Shown one piece after another: positions 23,500 to 33,210 of a stretch of 64,000 nt of DNA. Origin of the DNA: Bacteriovoracaceae bacterium (GTDB lineage: Bacteria > Bdellovibrionota > Bacteriovoracia > Bacteriovoracales > Bacteriovoracaceae); the NCBI GenBank assembly GCA_018675575.1, contig JABGXW010000162.1, positions 1 to 64,000 of the forward strand, written 5' to 3'. The notes under the pieces were generated by a model, which was not told where the DNA came from, made no database searches, and was given only the letters and a program-made list of their open reading frames with translations. Both the position numbers and the translations under genes were made by a program. Positions within the stretch are counted from its first letter, which is position 1, and each line of letters starts with the position of its first letter.

Positions 23500-25476
23500 T
23501 TAGTCATCATGATCACAACTAAACTCATTAAATCTTTTTCCTCGATCTCGATAAAATTCTTCGAATATTTTAAAACTTGTATTTGACCCATATAAACGCA
23601 TTTCATTGTTCTTTGTTCTACTTCCTTCTAGACCAACCCAGATGACACCAAGCCTCTTTCCTTCATAAAACACAAACCAGCTGTCGTAACCATTATTGGA
23701 GGTACCTGTTTTACCAAAAAAACTCATGTTTTTCATGTGTTGCCCAACGCTCTTTCTTATTGTTGTAATTTTGGGATCAGAAAGAAGTCTTAATACCGAG
23801 TCAAAATCATCGGTAAGATTATCAATTGATTTAGTTTTTAAAAACTTCTGGTAAAGAGCACATTCCCTAGTAACAAAATCGTCATACAATTCGTACAGCC
23901 CCCTAACGCTAAGCTCCAAAGAGCCTAGCAGTTGTGCTGGGTATTCCGAAAGCGGGCTTAATATATTTGGTATTCTAGACTTTAGGTTTTCTTCAATAAG
24001 TTCAAAACCCACATCTTCTGCTATTCTTATGACAGGCCTGTTTAGCGATGTTGCAAGAGCCTCTGCTAATGTAACAGTTTCAGGTATCCCCTTATGGGAC
24101 TCACGTGGAGACCAGTTTCCAGACTTTAACTTCAATTTAATTTCTGAAGTTTCAACTTCGTCCGACAATTTTTTTCCATTGTCTAAAAATATACGATATA
24201 AAATAGGTTTTATAGTAGATCCTATTTGATGTTTTTCTTGTTCCATAGCACGTTGTTTTTTTCTTTCGTACTTAGAATAATATGTGAAATATTCAAGACC
24301 TCCCTGCTTCCTTCTCCCCTTTAATTCTCTCGATAATGGTTTTCCGATGATGGCCTTGATTGCAAAGTCTCTACCAGAAGACCTTTTCTTTACAAAATAT
24401 TTAACTTTTGAAACTTTTTGAAAGAATACATATTGCTCGAATATTGTTAGTATATTCTCTTTTGCAATACTCGCACGCCAAACATTGTAATAATTTTCGT
24501 TTTCTGATTTGACTTTTAATTTTTCTCTCCAGTTTTGCCATTGTTTTTCGGACCATGGCTTAACAAACTCGCGAGGAAATAAACTTAAAAAGACCAGCTT
24601 TCTAAAGACCACTCTTGTTCTTTTTTGAATTCTATCTAAATGTCTTATGGGATTAAAAAAATTTGGGCCCTTTAACATAGAAATTAAAATTGAAGCCTCA
24701 TAAGGATTTATTTCGGATGGTTTTTTGTTAAAATAAAAAGAACTTGCAGCGTAAAGTCCTTTAATTTTTATTCCACCAACTGCACCCCAAAAAATCTCAT
24801 TAAAATATGCCTCTAGTATATTTTCCTTGGAAAAGTTAAGCTCTATATAAATAGAGGATATAATTTCCTTAAGTTTTCTGGTTAATGTTTTCTGATTTGA
24901 ATAAAATAAATTTCTTACTAATTGCTGGGTCAGTGTTGACGCTCCTTGAACCATTTTCATTTCAATTAAATCAACAACTATAGCTCGCACTATAGATTTA
25001 AAGTCGATCCCAAAATGGTCTAAAAAACGAGTATCCTCAATGCCCATCAGGCCCTTCCAAAATAAACTCGGTATAGAATCAAAGGCCATCCTATGTTGAT
25101 AACAATAAATAATCTCACATTCATTTTTATAAAAAGATTCAACTTTAAAATCTTCCAAAATTTCAATTTGTTTAGATATTCCTAAAATTTTTATAATATT
25201 TTTGGTCGATTTTTCTTTCTTCCATCTTTTTGCGTCCAATTTGTTTGGAGAAAACAGGAGAAGATTATTAAGGTCATTTTCTTGAACGAGCGCACCTTTT
25301 TCTAAATAGATTTTAGTTCGATTATTTTCAATCTCGGCCAACTGGCCAGAGACTGGCTCTAAACGATGACTTGGAATGTCAGAAATTACCGCTAGAACAA
25401 AAATGACTAAGCCTAAAATTCCTGCCATAGACAAGAGAATAAAGTACTTTAAAAAGATCTTTATGCCATGCCTCAT
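23500..25476 (-). CDS. Class A penicillin-binding protein (glycosyltransferase-transpeptidase)
   Basis: 658 residues with one N-terminal membrane helix (about 10-33). A GT51 domain has the catalytic Glu147 in GIEDTRFLDHFGID and the motif QGASTLTQQLVRNLF (about 177-191). The transpeptidase domain has S420-T-I-K423, SLN (477-479) and KTGTS (589-593). It polymerises glycan strands and cross-links peptides in the periplasm. The inter-domain region is rather short and the protein lacks a C-terminal extension, so smaller than the typical 750-850-residue PBP1. The gene is single, divergent from the outer-membrane protein at 25589. Closest in organisation to PBP1B/1C types, not resolvable here. Confidence 0.93.
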   Translation of the reverse strand: MRHGIKIFLKYFILLSMAGILGLVIFVLAVISDIPSHRLEPVSGQLAEIENNRTKIYLEKGALVQENDLNNLLLFSPNKLDAKRWKKEKSTKNIIKILGISKQIEILEDFKVESFYKNECEIIYCYQHRMAFDSIPSLFWKGLMGIEDTRFLDHFGIDFKSIVRAIVVDLIEMKMVQGASTLTQQLVRNLFYSNQKTLTRKLKEIISSIYIELNFSKENILEAYFNEIFWGAVGGIKIKGLYAASSFYFNKKPSEINPYEASILISMLKGPNFFNPIRHLDRIQKRTRVVFRKLVFLSLFPREFVKPWSEKQWQNWREKLKVKSENENYYNVWRASIAKENILTIFEQYVFFQKVSKVKYFVKKRSSGRDFAIKAIIGKPLSRELKGRRKQGGLEYFTYYSKYERKKQRAMEQEKHQIGSTIKPILYRIFLDNGKKLSDEVETSEIKLKLKSGNWSPRESHKGIPETVTLAEALATSLNRPVIRIAEDVGFELIEENLKSRIPNILSPLSEYPAQLLGSLELSVRGLYELYDDFVTRECALYQKFLKTKSIDNLTDDFDSVLRLLSDPKITTIRKSVGQHMKNMSFFGKTGTSNNGYDSWFVFYEGKRLGVIWVGLEGSRTKNNEMRLYGSNTSFKIFEEFYRDRGKRFNEFSCDHDD

Positions 25477-25501
25477 ATCTTTTCCGTATTGACTTGATTC
25501 T

Positions 25502-25531
25502 TTGACTTCATTATCTGGTTTATCATATTAT
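25502..25531 (+). promoter_or_regulatory. Promoter of the outer-membrane protein gene at 25589
   Basis: TTGACT (25502-25507), 18-base spacer, TATTAT (25526-25531), giving a leader of about 50 bases with CGGAG before the GTG start. Confidence 0.7.
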
Positions 25532-25588
25532 AACTCAGCAAATTTATTAAGCGTATTATCCTAAAACTAACACTTATCGGAGCATTCA

Positions 25589-27073
25589 GTGACCCACATA
25601 CTATCAGTACTTATTCTTTTGACAACAATTCTCATCATCCCAAAAGCACAGGCGCTTCCCATAGATTGGCATGGAGCATTTGGAGTTGATACCACTCTTC
25701 TTGATAATTTCAGAAGGATTGAATCAACTACCGATAATAGTAATAATACAGGTCTAGAACCTGGTCTAACGTCAGGAAATCACGGCGCGGCCCATTTCGA
25801 GTCCTACATTTTTAGACTTAATCCAAATATCATTATTAATGATTCAGCCTCTTTAAAAGGTGAATTTTCTTCTGGCTACGGACGTGGTGGCTACCTTGGA
25901 GAAGCTAGTCAAACAAATTTAGAAGGATCTTTTGGAAATGCCCTCTATCATTTAAATGGTCAAGATGGAGCAAATTCAATCGTACTCAATCAATTTTACC
26001 TTCAACTTTTTTCAGACACTGCAACATATGAGATTGGTCGCCACACCACACATTGGGGACTTGGGGCGGTAGAAAATGATGGCGGAAAGCTTTGGGATCG
26101 TCATGCTTCTTCTAGAGACGGCATTACAATGAAAGTCAAAGTTGGATCTTTTTATTTTCAACCTTTCTGGTCAAAAGTAGCTCAAGGAGCTAGCTTAACC
26201 AGGGCAACTGATATTAAACAATGGGGCTTCTCACTATTATATGACAATCCAGAAAGAGATCTTTCCTTCGGTATTCTCTATTCACTTAAAGAAAATAATT
26301 CTTTTAATGCCTCCGTTGTCACCGATATAAATAATCCATCTACAACAAATCCGACCGTCGATAATACTGTCGCCATCGGTTCCGCCGACATTAAAACTAC
26401 AGATATTTACGCCAAAAAAACAATTGGAGATTTTGATGTGGCGATCGAAGTTCCCCTCATGAGTGGTGAAATTGGAAATCTTTATGGTGTTGGGCAAACG
26501 AGCTATGAAGCTAAGGCCTATATTATTGAATCAAATTATAATCTTAATGAAAGCTGGTCAATTGGTCTTGATGCTGGAATGGTATCTGGAGACAAGGGCG
26601 ATACGGGTTCTTTTGCGGCCATGTTTTTAAATCCTAATTACCAAGTTGCAAACTTTCTTTTTCGTTACAACCTAAGAGCAATCAGCGCAACAACCACAAC
26701 ACAGAGTATCTACGACTCATATGTTACTAATGCACAATACATTAAATTTAAAGCGGGATACAAAGGCGAAACGTGGGATTGGGACTTTGCTGTTCTTACG
26801 GCCACGGCACAAGAAACCGCAACAACCGGTTCAGCCGCTTATAACCACGAGGCCAACCATAGAATCTCTTCTTCAAACACAACTCAAGATGCAAATATGG
26901 GTATCGAAGTTGATATTAACTTTCGTTACAAGTGGAACAAAGAAATCTCTGTTGGTGGTGGCGTAGGGTATCTTATGACTGGTGATTATTTTACCTATAC
27001 AAATGACACCACAGTGGTAAATACTGCTTCTAATGCTCTTGCCATTCAAGTTAATACAGGTGTTAGTTTCTAA
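25589..27073 (+). CDS. Predicted outer-membrane beta-barrel protein
   Basis: 494 residues from GTG at 25589 with CGGAG upstream. Signal peptide about 1-22 (PKAQALP). The rest is a series of amphipathic strands rich in Gly, Asn, Thr and aromatics, with a conserved-looking block YEIGRHTTHWGLGAVENDGG followed by LWDRHASSRDGI, and the C-terminus ends in GVSF, the terminal aromatic typical of BAM substrates. Possibly a large porin of 16-18 strands. No homologous function recognised. Single gene with its own promoter and a strong shared terminator. Confidence 0.8.
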   Translation: MTHILSVLILLTTILIIPKAQALPIDWHGAFGVDTTLLDNFRRIESTTDNSNNTGLEPGLTSGNHGAAHFESYIFRLNPNIIINDSASLKGEFSSGYGRGGYLGEASQTNLEGSFGNALYHLNGQDGANSIVLNQFYLQLFSDTATYEIGRHTTHWGLGAVENDGGKLWDRHASSRDGITMKVKVGSFYFQPFWSKVAQGASLTRATDIKQWGFSLLYDNPERDLSFGILYSLKENNSFNASVVTDINNPSTTNPTVDNTVAIGSADIKTTDIYAKKTIGDFDVAIEVPLMSGEIGNLYGVGQTSYEAKAYIIESNYNLNESWSIGLDAGMVSGDKGDTGSFAAMFLNPNYQVANFLFRYNLRAISATTTTQSIYDSYVTNAQYIKFKAGYKGETWDWDFAVLTATAQETATTGSAAYNHEANHRISSSNTTQDANMGIEVDINFRYKWNKEISVGGGVGYLMTGDYFTYTNDTTVVNTASNALAIQVNTGVSF

Positions 27074-27096
27074 GAAGTTTTAAATACAACAGAAAC

Positions 27097-27127
27097 AAAA
27101 AAAGGCTCCTACTGGGAGCCTTTTTTT
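27097..27127. terminator. Bidirectional Rho-independent terminator
   Basis: Seven A, GGCTCC (27104-27109), 5-base loop, GGAGCC (27115-27120), seven T. It separates the convergent genes ending at 27073 and 27148 and works in both directions. Confidence 0.95.
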
Positions 27128-27147
27128 GTTTCAATTTGTAATTTTAC

Positions 27148-29097
27148 CTAATACCCGCGCATCATTGAATTTCCAAATGGATTAAATCCACCACCAAAGT
27201 TTTGAAATCCACCACCACCACCAAAGTTTTGAAATCCTCCTTGTGGCTGTTGCATTTGAGGAAGATTCACATAACCAGTACCCGAGTCGATACTACTACC
27301 ACCGCCCAATGAATAATAATCAGAGGAAGAAACAAACTCTTCTCCAAAGCTATATTCTGAATAATAACCCACAGGATCGTATAGTCCTGTATTCCCGGCC
27401 GATGTAGACGCCACTGTTCTTTTATATTCGTCATAATTTTCTGAGTATCTTCCAAATTTTTCTGAAGCCACACCAATTTGTCTATTATAAGCGGCCCTTC
27501 TTCTCAACGCCGTCTTTTGCGACCGCTGCGCTTTTTGTTGACATTTTTGTACTTTAAATTGTGTTCTAAACCAACCGACACAATCTTTATATTTTTCCTG
27601 AATTTTCTTCATGTCTTCTTGATATCTTTTATCTCTAGTTCTAGTAAGTGCAGCATGTCTTTTCTTTTGTGACAGCGCTGGATTCATATCACCATCTCGT
27701 GAAGATGCTTCCTGATCCCACTCGTGTAAAATTCCGTCAAACTTTTCTAAAGTTTCTGTTATTGTTTTATTAGCTGTTTTAATGGTTAATCTATCACCAC
27801 GAGAATCATCCGTTTTACCGTCTTTATACACTCTACCAAATGCATGTGATTTAAGCCTAAACCCTTCAACCATTTTTGCTTGGTCTGTATGTCCGTAATG
27901 TTTAAGAACTTCCATCACATTTTTATAACCAAGTTTTTTTGTGTTTTTTGAATACTCTTGTATCTTTTGATTATATAATTTAATCTGTTTATCTATTTCT
28001 TTTCTCTGTTCTCTACTTGGTCTTGGTGGACCTGCTCTAGTTGCTATTAATTCTTCTAATTGAATAATATAAGGAGTAAGAATATTTTTATTTAGTTTTT
28101 CTAAAAGAACGACATAATCGTCTGCGAGATCTGAAGCTTCTTCAGCATCTAAGGAAGGTTTTCCACCTGTCATTTTAAAGTCTCGCCCAATAAGCTCCAT
28201 CTCCTCATAGATCTTTTTGGCATCATCATCTAAAACCTTAGCAAGTGCTTGCTCTAGAACCTTTTTCAATAATTTATAATTTCCAACTGACTTGGGATCA
28301 AGGTTTTTCAATGCTGAAATAATTTTCTTATATTCATTTGATTTACACGCTTCATATACCGTTCTTTTTATTCTTGAGTCTGGAGAAAAGTATGCTGTGT
28401 ATTCGCCTGATTTATTAATATTTTCTTGCTTAAAGCAATGGTTATAGGCCTTGGCATTGCCAAACGCGGGACCAAATGAGCCATTATCCAGGGTTGCCGT
28501 AGGAGAAAGAAACATAACTTGTAAATCTTTGCTGGTATTGAATTCATCACCTGTAATATTTAATTCCATATACTGAGCATCTTTAAGTTTTGCTCTATCG
28601 GCATGAAAGTTCACTCCACCATTATCTCTTGTCACAACTGGTGAATCACCCTTTTGCAAACACTTTAGATACTTTTGATAGACGGTTTCATCTGTAGTTC
28701 CATGGGAGCTATTATTGTTTGCGTTTTTTGCTTTAACAAATAACTTGTTATCTTTTAATTCAAATTCAAACTCTAGATCTAAACAATTTCCATAATATTG
28801 AGGTATTTCTACTTTTAGTTTTCGTAACTCATCGTCATAACGAAATTGAAAACCTTCTTGATCTACAATTAAGTTTTGAAGCATGGACATTGGCATATAG
28901 CTGTCAGTAGAACATTCTGTCGCTTCTGTTGCATTGATAGAAACGCCATTAACTTCAGAAGGGGTACTGTTAATAACTCCTCCAGAATTTCCACTGGCCT
29001 TGGGCCGTCCAGTTACTTGCCAGCCTCCAGCTAATGAGACAGATGAATAAAGAAAGATTGAAATCATTCCAAGTTTAATCACATTTTTAGGCATCAT
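27148..29097 (-). CDS. Large secreted protein of unknown function with Gly-rich tail
   Basis: 649 residues with a signal peptide (about 1-23, cleaved after SLAGG). No known domain seen. An N-terminal half with several Cys (about 61, 104, 173, 242, 270) suggests disulphide-bonded periplasmic or exported folding; residues about 280-560 are long charged helices (KKIQEKYKDCVGWF, KVQKCQQKAQRSQ). The C-terminal 35 residues are two copies of GGFQNFGGG (27188-27237 in DNA), then NPFGNSMMRGY. AGGAA precedes the ATGATG start. A hairpin and an overlapping palindromic array lie upstream (29112-29185), suggesting tight control. Large size and helix content resemble secreted predator proteins, but this is only inference. 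Confidence 0.7.
   Translation of the reverse strand: MMPKNVIKLGMISIFLYSSVSLAGGWQVTGRPKASGNSGGVINSTPSEVNGVSINATEATECSTDSYMPMSMLQNLIVDQEGFQFRYDDELRKLKVEIPQYYGNCLDLEFEFELKDNKLFVKAKNANNNSSHGTTDETVYQKYLKCLQKGDSPVVTRDNGGVNFHADRAKLKDAQYMELNITGDEFNTSKDLQVMFLSPTATLDNGSFGPAFGNAKAYNHCFKQENINKSGEYTAYFSPDSRIKRTVYEACKSNEYKKIISALKNLDPKSVGNYKLLKKVLEQALAKVLDDDAKKIYEEMELIGRDFKMTGGKPSLDAEEASDLADDYVVLLEKLNKNILTPYIIQLEELIATRAGPPRPSREQRKEIDKQIKLYNQKIQEYSKNTKKLGYKNVMEVLKHYGHTDQAKMVEGFRLKSHAFGRVYKDGKTDDSRGDRLTIKTANKTITETLEKFDGILHEWDQEASSRDGDMNPALSQKKRHAALTRTRDKRYQEDMKKIQEKYKDCVGWFRTQFKVQKCQQKAQRSQKTALRRRAAYNRQIGVASEKFGRYSENYDEYKRTVASTSAGNTGLYDPVGYYSEYSFGEEFVSSSDYYSLGGGSSIDSGTGYVNLPQMQQPQGGFQNFGGGGGFQNFGGGFNPFGNSMMRGY
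27188..27237. repeat. Two tandem 23-bp direct repeats encoding the Gly-rich tail
   Basis: The 23-base unit starting CCACCACCAAAG and ending GAAATCC occurs at 27188-27210 and 27215-27237. In protein it encodes GGFQNFGGG twice, so it is a coding microrepeat and could vary in number between strains. Confidence 0.85.
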
Positions 29098-29111
29098 AAG
29101 TATTTCCTAAA

Positions 29112-29132
29112 ATACCAATTTCACTTTGGTAT
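29112..29132. repeat. 7-bp hairpin in the leader of the large secreted protein gene
   Basis: ATACCAA (29112-29118) and TTGGTAT (29126-29132) are perfect reverse complements around TTTCACT. It lies 15-35 bases before the ATG, so it would be in the mRNA leader, near the ribosome binding site. Confidence 0.6.
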
Positions 29133-29157
29133 CTAAATTATGGTACTTTTCTCCTTG

Positions 29158-29185
29158 ATCTTATCGGATAAGATTACGTAATCTT
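29158..29185. promoter_or_regulatory. Overlapping palindromic operator-like array
   Basis: ATCTTATC-G-GATAAGAT (29158-29174) and the perfect 16-bp palindrome AAGATTACGTAATCTT (29170-29185) share the half-site AAGAT. This sits 61-88 bases upstream of the ATG at 29097, close to the expected promoter, where it would bind a dimeric regulator at two adjacent sites. Confidence 0.7.
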
Positions 29186-29254
29186 GAGTAAAACTGATTC
29201 ATTGCTATAATTTCAGTTAAGCTTACCGTGAAACCTTATATTTATAAGCACTTA

Positions 29255-31264
29255 TTAATTCAAAAAATAGGGATCGACATCATATTTGACAGAAATAGTA
29301 TGACCTGGGTTGTGACCAGACTTTAGCGTTTTTAATAAGTTATGCAGTTGATTAATACTTGTTGATTTAAGCATCAACGCCCAGGTGAACTTATTAACTC
29401 TTTTTTCCATTAGGGCCGGTCTTGGACCAAGTAGCTTAACTTCAGAAAAATGGTTTGAGATAAGGTGCTCAATAGATTGAAACATAGATTTACTTTCTTT
29501 AATAACAAAGTTTTGGTTTTTTCCTGTTAAGTAAATCATCACCAACTTAGTATATGGAGGACTATCACATTGTTCTCGCATTTCAATTTCATTTTTATAG
29601 AAGTCTGAGAAATTATGATTTACAACATATTCAAATATTTCATTATCTGGATTAAGAGTTTGAACAATCACTTTTGAGTCCCCTCCAAATCGACCAGAGC
29701 GGCCAGAAACCTGAGTTAATTGTTGGTAAACTCTTTCGTGTGATCGATAATCTGGAAAATTTAATTGTGAATCTATTCCTAAAATTATAACGAGGTCAAC
29801 CTTTTCAAAATTATGACCCTTAGAAAGCATTTGAGTTCCAACAAGTATCTCTATTTTCCCATCATGAAATTCTCTAAGCCTTTCTTCAACTTTAGAAACT
29901 GTAGTCACCTCGTCCCTATCAAAACGCTCAATTCTTTTATCAGGAAAAATATGTTCTAAAACCTCTTTTATTTTTTCTGTACCAAAACCTTTTTGAAGCA
30001 TAGTCATGTTTCCACAAATATCACATTGATCAGGCATCACTTCCTTATAATCGCAAACATGACATTCTAAACTATGTCGCTGTTTATAAACTCTAAGGCT
30101 CGTGGAACAATTCAAGCAATCAAAGCTTTTGCCACAGGCACGGCATTGAAGATGGCCTGCAAAGCCAAGTTTATTCACAAAAACCAGTACTTGCTTATTT
30201 TTTGATAATGACTTTTCCATTTCATCAACAGACTGCTTCCTTAAAGGCCATATCTCTTGATCAATAGTCTTTTTCATTCTGATATCGATTAAGGTAATTT
30301 CTGGAAGTTTTGAATCCCCCACTCTTTCTGGCATCTTTATATATTGACTAGGATTATCTTTTTTAAAAGATTTAAATGTATCAACAGCAGGGCTCGCAGA
30401 ACCTAGCACTATAGGAATCTTTAACAAACTAGCTTTTTTAATTGCAATGTCTCTTGCATTATAAGGACAACGATCATCTTGCTTAAATGATTGATCATGC
30501 TCTTCATCAATAATAATTAAACCAAGATTTTTAATAGGAACAAAGACGCTAGACCTTACGCCAATGATAAGAACGGGTTCATTGAGTGATGCTGCCTCTT
30601 TCCAAAGCATATACTTATCAGAATTACTGATACTGCTATTATAAGAATATATTTTGCAATCTTTATCTAAATGCTTTTTAAAAAACGCCACAAACTGTAT
30701 CGTTAAATTGATCTCTGGCAATAAGTATAAAATGGTTCTATTCATCGTCAATATTTGCTTCATAAGCTCTAGGAAAACAACAGACTTGCCTGAGCCCGTA
30801 ACTCCATGAACTAGCCACTTAGAAAAACCATTATTTAATTGTGGGCAAATTTTATTTATAGCTATTTCTTGAGATTCTGAGAACAGATAGCCTGTCTCTT
30901 GCCCAAGACATGTTTCATAATTTAATGGTCTTGGCCTTTTCATGGTTTTTGGGATCGTTTCAAAAATCAAAGGCCCCATTGGATAATGATAATAATTGGA
31001 AATCCATTCATAAAAAACCAATTGCTCTTCACTTAAAAGAAGTTCATTTGAAATGACCTTCCCGATCTTCTTAACTTCAAATCCATTAGGAATAGCTATC
31101 TTTGCCTGATCAGTAGAAATCAAACACCCTTTAGTCTTTCTATTACCAAGTGGAATTTCTACAATGGTTCCATCGGCAAGAGAAAGGTCCTCCTCAGCTA
31201 TTTCATAAGTCAGTAAAGAATCACCAACAGGTAAATTTATTGCAATTTTACAAAGCTTAGTCAT
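29255..31264 (-). CDS. priA: Primosomal replication protein N' (PriA helicase)
   Basis: 669 residues, near the usual length. Superfamily 2 helicase that restarts stalled forks. Walker A GVTGSGKSVVFL, Walker B IIIDEEHDQSFK, the VLGSASPA motif and QVSGRSGRFGGDSKV motif VI are present. A zinc-binding insertion has Cys pairs in CRACGKSFDCLNCSTSL and CHVCDYKE...CDICGN. The N-terminal 3'-DNA-binding domain precedes it. It follows the secreted-protein gene at 31268 by three bases and has no Shine-Dalgarno of its own, so translation is probably coupled to that gene. Confidence 0.97.
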   Translation of the reverse strand: MTKLCKIAINLPVGDSLLTYEIAEEDLSLADGTIVEIPLGNRKTKGCLISTDQAKIAIPNGFEVKKIGKVISNELLLSEEQLVFYEWISNYYHYPMGPLIFETIPKTMKRPRPLNYETCLGQETGYLFSESQEIAINKICPQLNNGFSKWLVHGVTGSGKSVVFLELMKQILTMNRTILYLLPEINLTIQFVAFFKKHLDKDCKIYSYNSSISNSDKYMLWKEAASLNEPVLIIGVRSSVFVPIKNLGLIIIDEEHDQSFKQDDRCPYNARDIAIKKASLLKIPIVLGSASPAVDTFKSFKKDNPSQYIKMPERVGDSKLPEITLIDIRMKKTIDQEIWPLRKQSVDEMEKSLSKNKQVLVFVNKLGFAGHLQCRACGKSFDCLNCSTSLRVYKQRHSLECHVCDYKEVMPDQCDICGNMTMLQKGFGTEKIKEVLEHIFPDKRIERFDRDEVTTVSKVEERLREFHDGKIEILVGTQMLSKGHNFEKVDLVIILGIDSQLNFPDYRSHERVYQQLTQVSGRSGRFGGDSKVIVQTLNPDNEIFEYVVNHNFSDFYKNEIEMREQCDSPPYTKLVMIYLTGKNQNFVIKESKSMFQSIEHLISNHFSEVKLLGPRPALMEKRVNKFTWALMLKSTSINQLHNLLKTLKSGHNPGHTISVKYDVDPYFLN

Positions 31265-31267
31265 GTA

Positions 31268-32332
31268 TTAATAGAAGAATATTTCAGCTGTATTCCCCTC
31301 TACCGACTGTTCGATTGTGTTAAGTGATGTTTTTTCCATAACGTCTTTAATAATCTTTGCTTCAGAAAGCTTTTTCTTCATTTCCATATATCGCTGTTTT
31401 ATAGTTTTTGTGAGCTTTGAAAATGTTTTATATTTTAAAATTCTTATTTTAAATACTCTTTCTACTAGATCTTTAAAATAAACAATTTTTGGTAATTCAT
31501 GAATCCCATCGAATAAAATGTATTCCCCAACACGTAAATCAATTGTTCCTCCTCCATTATCGAACTCAACCTGTTTAAGTTTTAAATTTACATTATCAAA
31601 TAATGCGTTAGTGCTATCTAGACTGACTTTCCAGAAAAATTTATTTCCCTCTCTATGAAGAAAAACATTGTTTGACTTCATATACATAGCATCATTCATG
31701 GTATTTTTAATTTCTACATTTTTTTCGGGGTCTTCATTTTTAAGTGGCGACTGCAGTTCACCTTTAAGTTCTTTATCTTCATTTATTCTTGTTAGATATG
31801 ATTTGTATTTATTATATAGAATTATTTTCTTTTCATTTAACGCCAGTTTGTTTGAATAATAATCATTATTATATCGAGTTAAAAACTGAGACATTCCTCT
31901 TGAATCATTTAACGCAAACATATTGATCATTGAAATAAACAATTCCCTCTCAATGCTTTTATCTTTATTCATTTTGTCTAAAATATTTGGATAATAAGAA
32001 ACTTTTGATACTCCAGACCTCCCCATGGAAGCTCCGTTGTATTCTATTTTCATATATTCTATTCTATTAGGATTTTCTACAGATAAAAATATCTTAATAT
32101 ATTTTTCTATTTTGGGAATCGCTGCGGCCATATCTTCTAAGGGCACTGTACTCTCATTATTTTTTGGTGTTATAAGCATTTGCTCTTTAACTTTAAAACT
32201 AATTACTGCGATTGTTCCATCTATATCTTTATTATTTATATTTCTAAACAGTCCTTCAACTGTGGGTATCGCTGCTTGGACTGGTCTCAAACAAATAATC
32301 ATCAAGATTAAAATAATCTTTTGTATCTTCAT
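31268..32332 (-). CDS. Secreted protein of unknown function
   Basis: 354 residues with a Sec signal peptide (about 1-20, cleaved at VQAA). No family recognised. The mature part mixes basic helical segments and short beta stretches, ending KTSLNTIEQSVEGNTAEIFFY. It overlaps galU upstream by four bases and priA downstream by three, so it is embedded in a housekeeping operon. Probably periplasmic, with no cysteine-rich or catalytic motif seen. Confidence 0.7.
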   Translation of the reverse strand: MKIQKIILILMIICLRPVQAAIPTVEGLFRNINNKDIDGTIAVISFKVKEQMLITPKNNESTVPLEDMAAAIPKIEKYIKIFLSVENPNRIEYMKIEYNGASMGRSGVSKVSYYPNILDKMNKDKSIERELFISMINMFALNDSRGMSQFLTRYNNDYYSNKLALNEKKIILYNKYKSYLTRINEDKELKGELQSPLKNEDPEKNVEIKNTMNDAMYMKSNNVFLHREGNKFFWKVSLDSTNALFDNVNLKLKQVEFDNGGGTIDLRVGEYILFDGIHELPKIVYFKDLVERVFKIRILKYKTFSKLTKTIKQRYMEMKKKLSEAKIIKDVMEKTSLNTIEQSVEGNTAEIFFY

Positions 32333-33210
32333 AATTTATACCTTTCAACCTTATCTTTTATGATTTCTTCCATCATATCTCGAGTTTCTGAGTTTCTTAA
32401 CGCAAACTCTACTGTTGCATTTAAATATCCTTTTATTGATCCTGTATCAAAACGGTCACCTATAAATATATGTGCATAAACATCTTGTCTCTCTGCCAAT
32501 AAGTTTATAGCATCAGTTAACTGGTACTCCCCTCCTACACCCCTTGGTATTTCCCTTAAGCAATCAAATATCTTGTTTGTAAGAATATATCTTCCTGGAG
32601 TCGCCAAGTTTGTTGGTGCTTTATCTGGAGATGGCTTTTCGACCATTTTTTTCATTTTTAATGTTTTCTTACCTTCTAAAAAAATTCCATCAACAATGCC
32701 ATATTTATCAGTGTCTTGATTAGCAACCTCCATGACTCCAATAACGGCATTATTATTATATTGATTAGATATACTCATTAGCTGGGCACAAACGGGGGTT
32801 TCAGCCAAAATCAAATCATCTCCCAATATGACACAAAATGTTTCTCCTGTTGTGAATTCTTCTGCATAACTTATGGCGTGACCAAGCCCTAATTGCTCAT
32901 CCTGTCGAATAGTTTGGATCTCAATAGAGCTCCCAATTGTCTTAATTTGCTCAAAAAGATCATCTTTCCCACGTTCTTTTAAAAATTTTTCTAATTTATT
33001 ATTTCTTTTGAAATAATGCTCTATTGACCCCTTTCCTTCAGAGGTGATGAACAATATTTCCTCGATACCCGCTTCTATGGCCTCCATGACTGCATAATGG
33101 ATCATTGGCTTATTGATTATCGGAATCATCTCCTTGGGTATTTCTTTAGATGCAGGTAAAAATCTCGTCCCTTTTCCGGCCACGGGGATGACAGCTTTTC
33201 TTATCTTCAT
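32329..33210 (-). CDS. galU: UTP-glucose-1-phosphate uridylyltransferase
   Basis: 293 residues. Makes UDP-glucose for surface polysaccharides. VIPVAGKGTRFLPASKEIPK is the nucleotide loop, with KEMIPIINKPMI, FCVILGDDLIL for metal binding, and the VEKPSPDKAPTNLATPGRYI and GVGGEYQLTDAI motifs. AGGAAA precedes the ATG at 33210. It leads the operon galU-31268-priA and is divergent, 30 bases apart, from the barrel gene at 33241, with overlapping promoter space. Confidence 0.96.
   Translation of the reverse strand: MKIRKAVIPVAGKGTRFLPASKEIPKEMIPIINKPMIHYAVMEAIEAGIEEILFITSEGKGSIEHYFKRNNKLEKFLKERGKDDLFEQIKTIGSSIEIQTIRQDEQLGLGHAISYAEEFTTGETFCVILGDDLILAETPVCAQLMSISNQYNNNAVIGVMEVANQDTDKYGIVDGIFLEGKKTLKMKKMVEKPSPDKAPTNLATPGRYILTNKIFDCLREIPRGVGGEYQLTDAINLLAERQDVYAHIFIGDRFDTGSIKGYLNATVEFALRNSETRDMMEEIIKDKVERYKL

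Noticed and set aside
27188-27237. CRISPR-like or minisatellite repeat
   Set aside because: Only two copies, no spacers, and both are in frame inside a gene encoding a Gly-rich tail.
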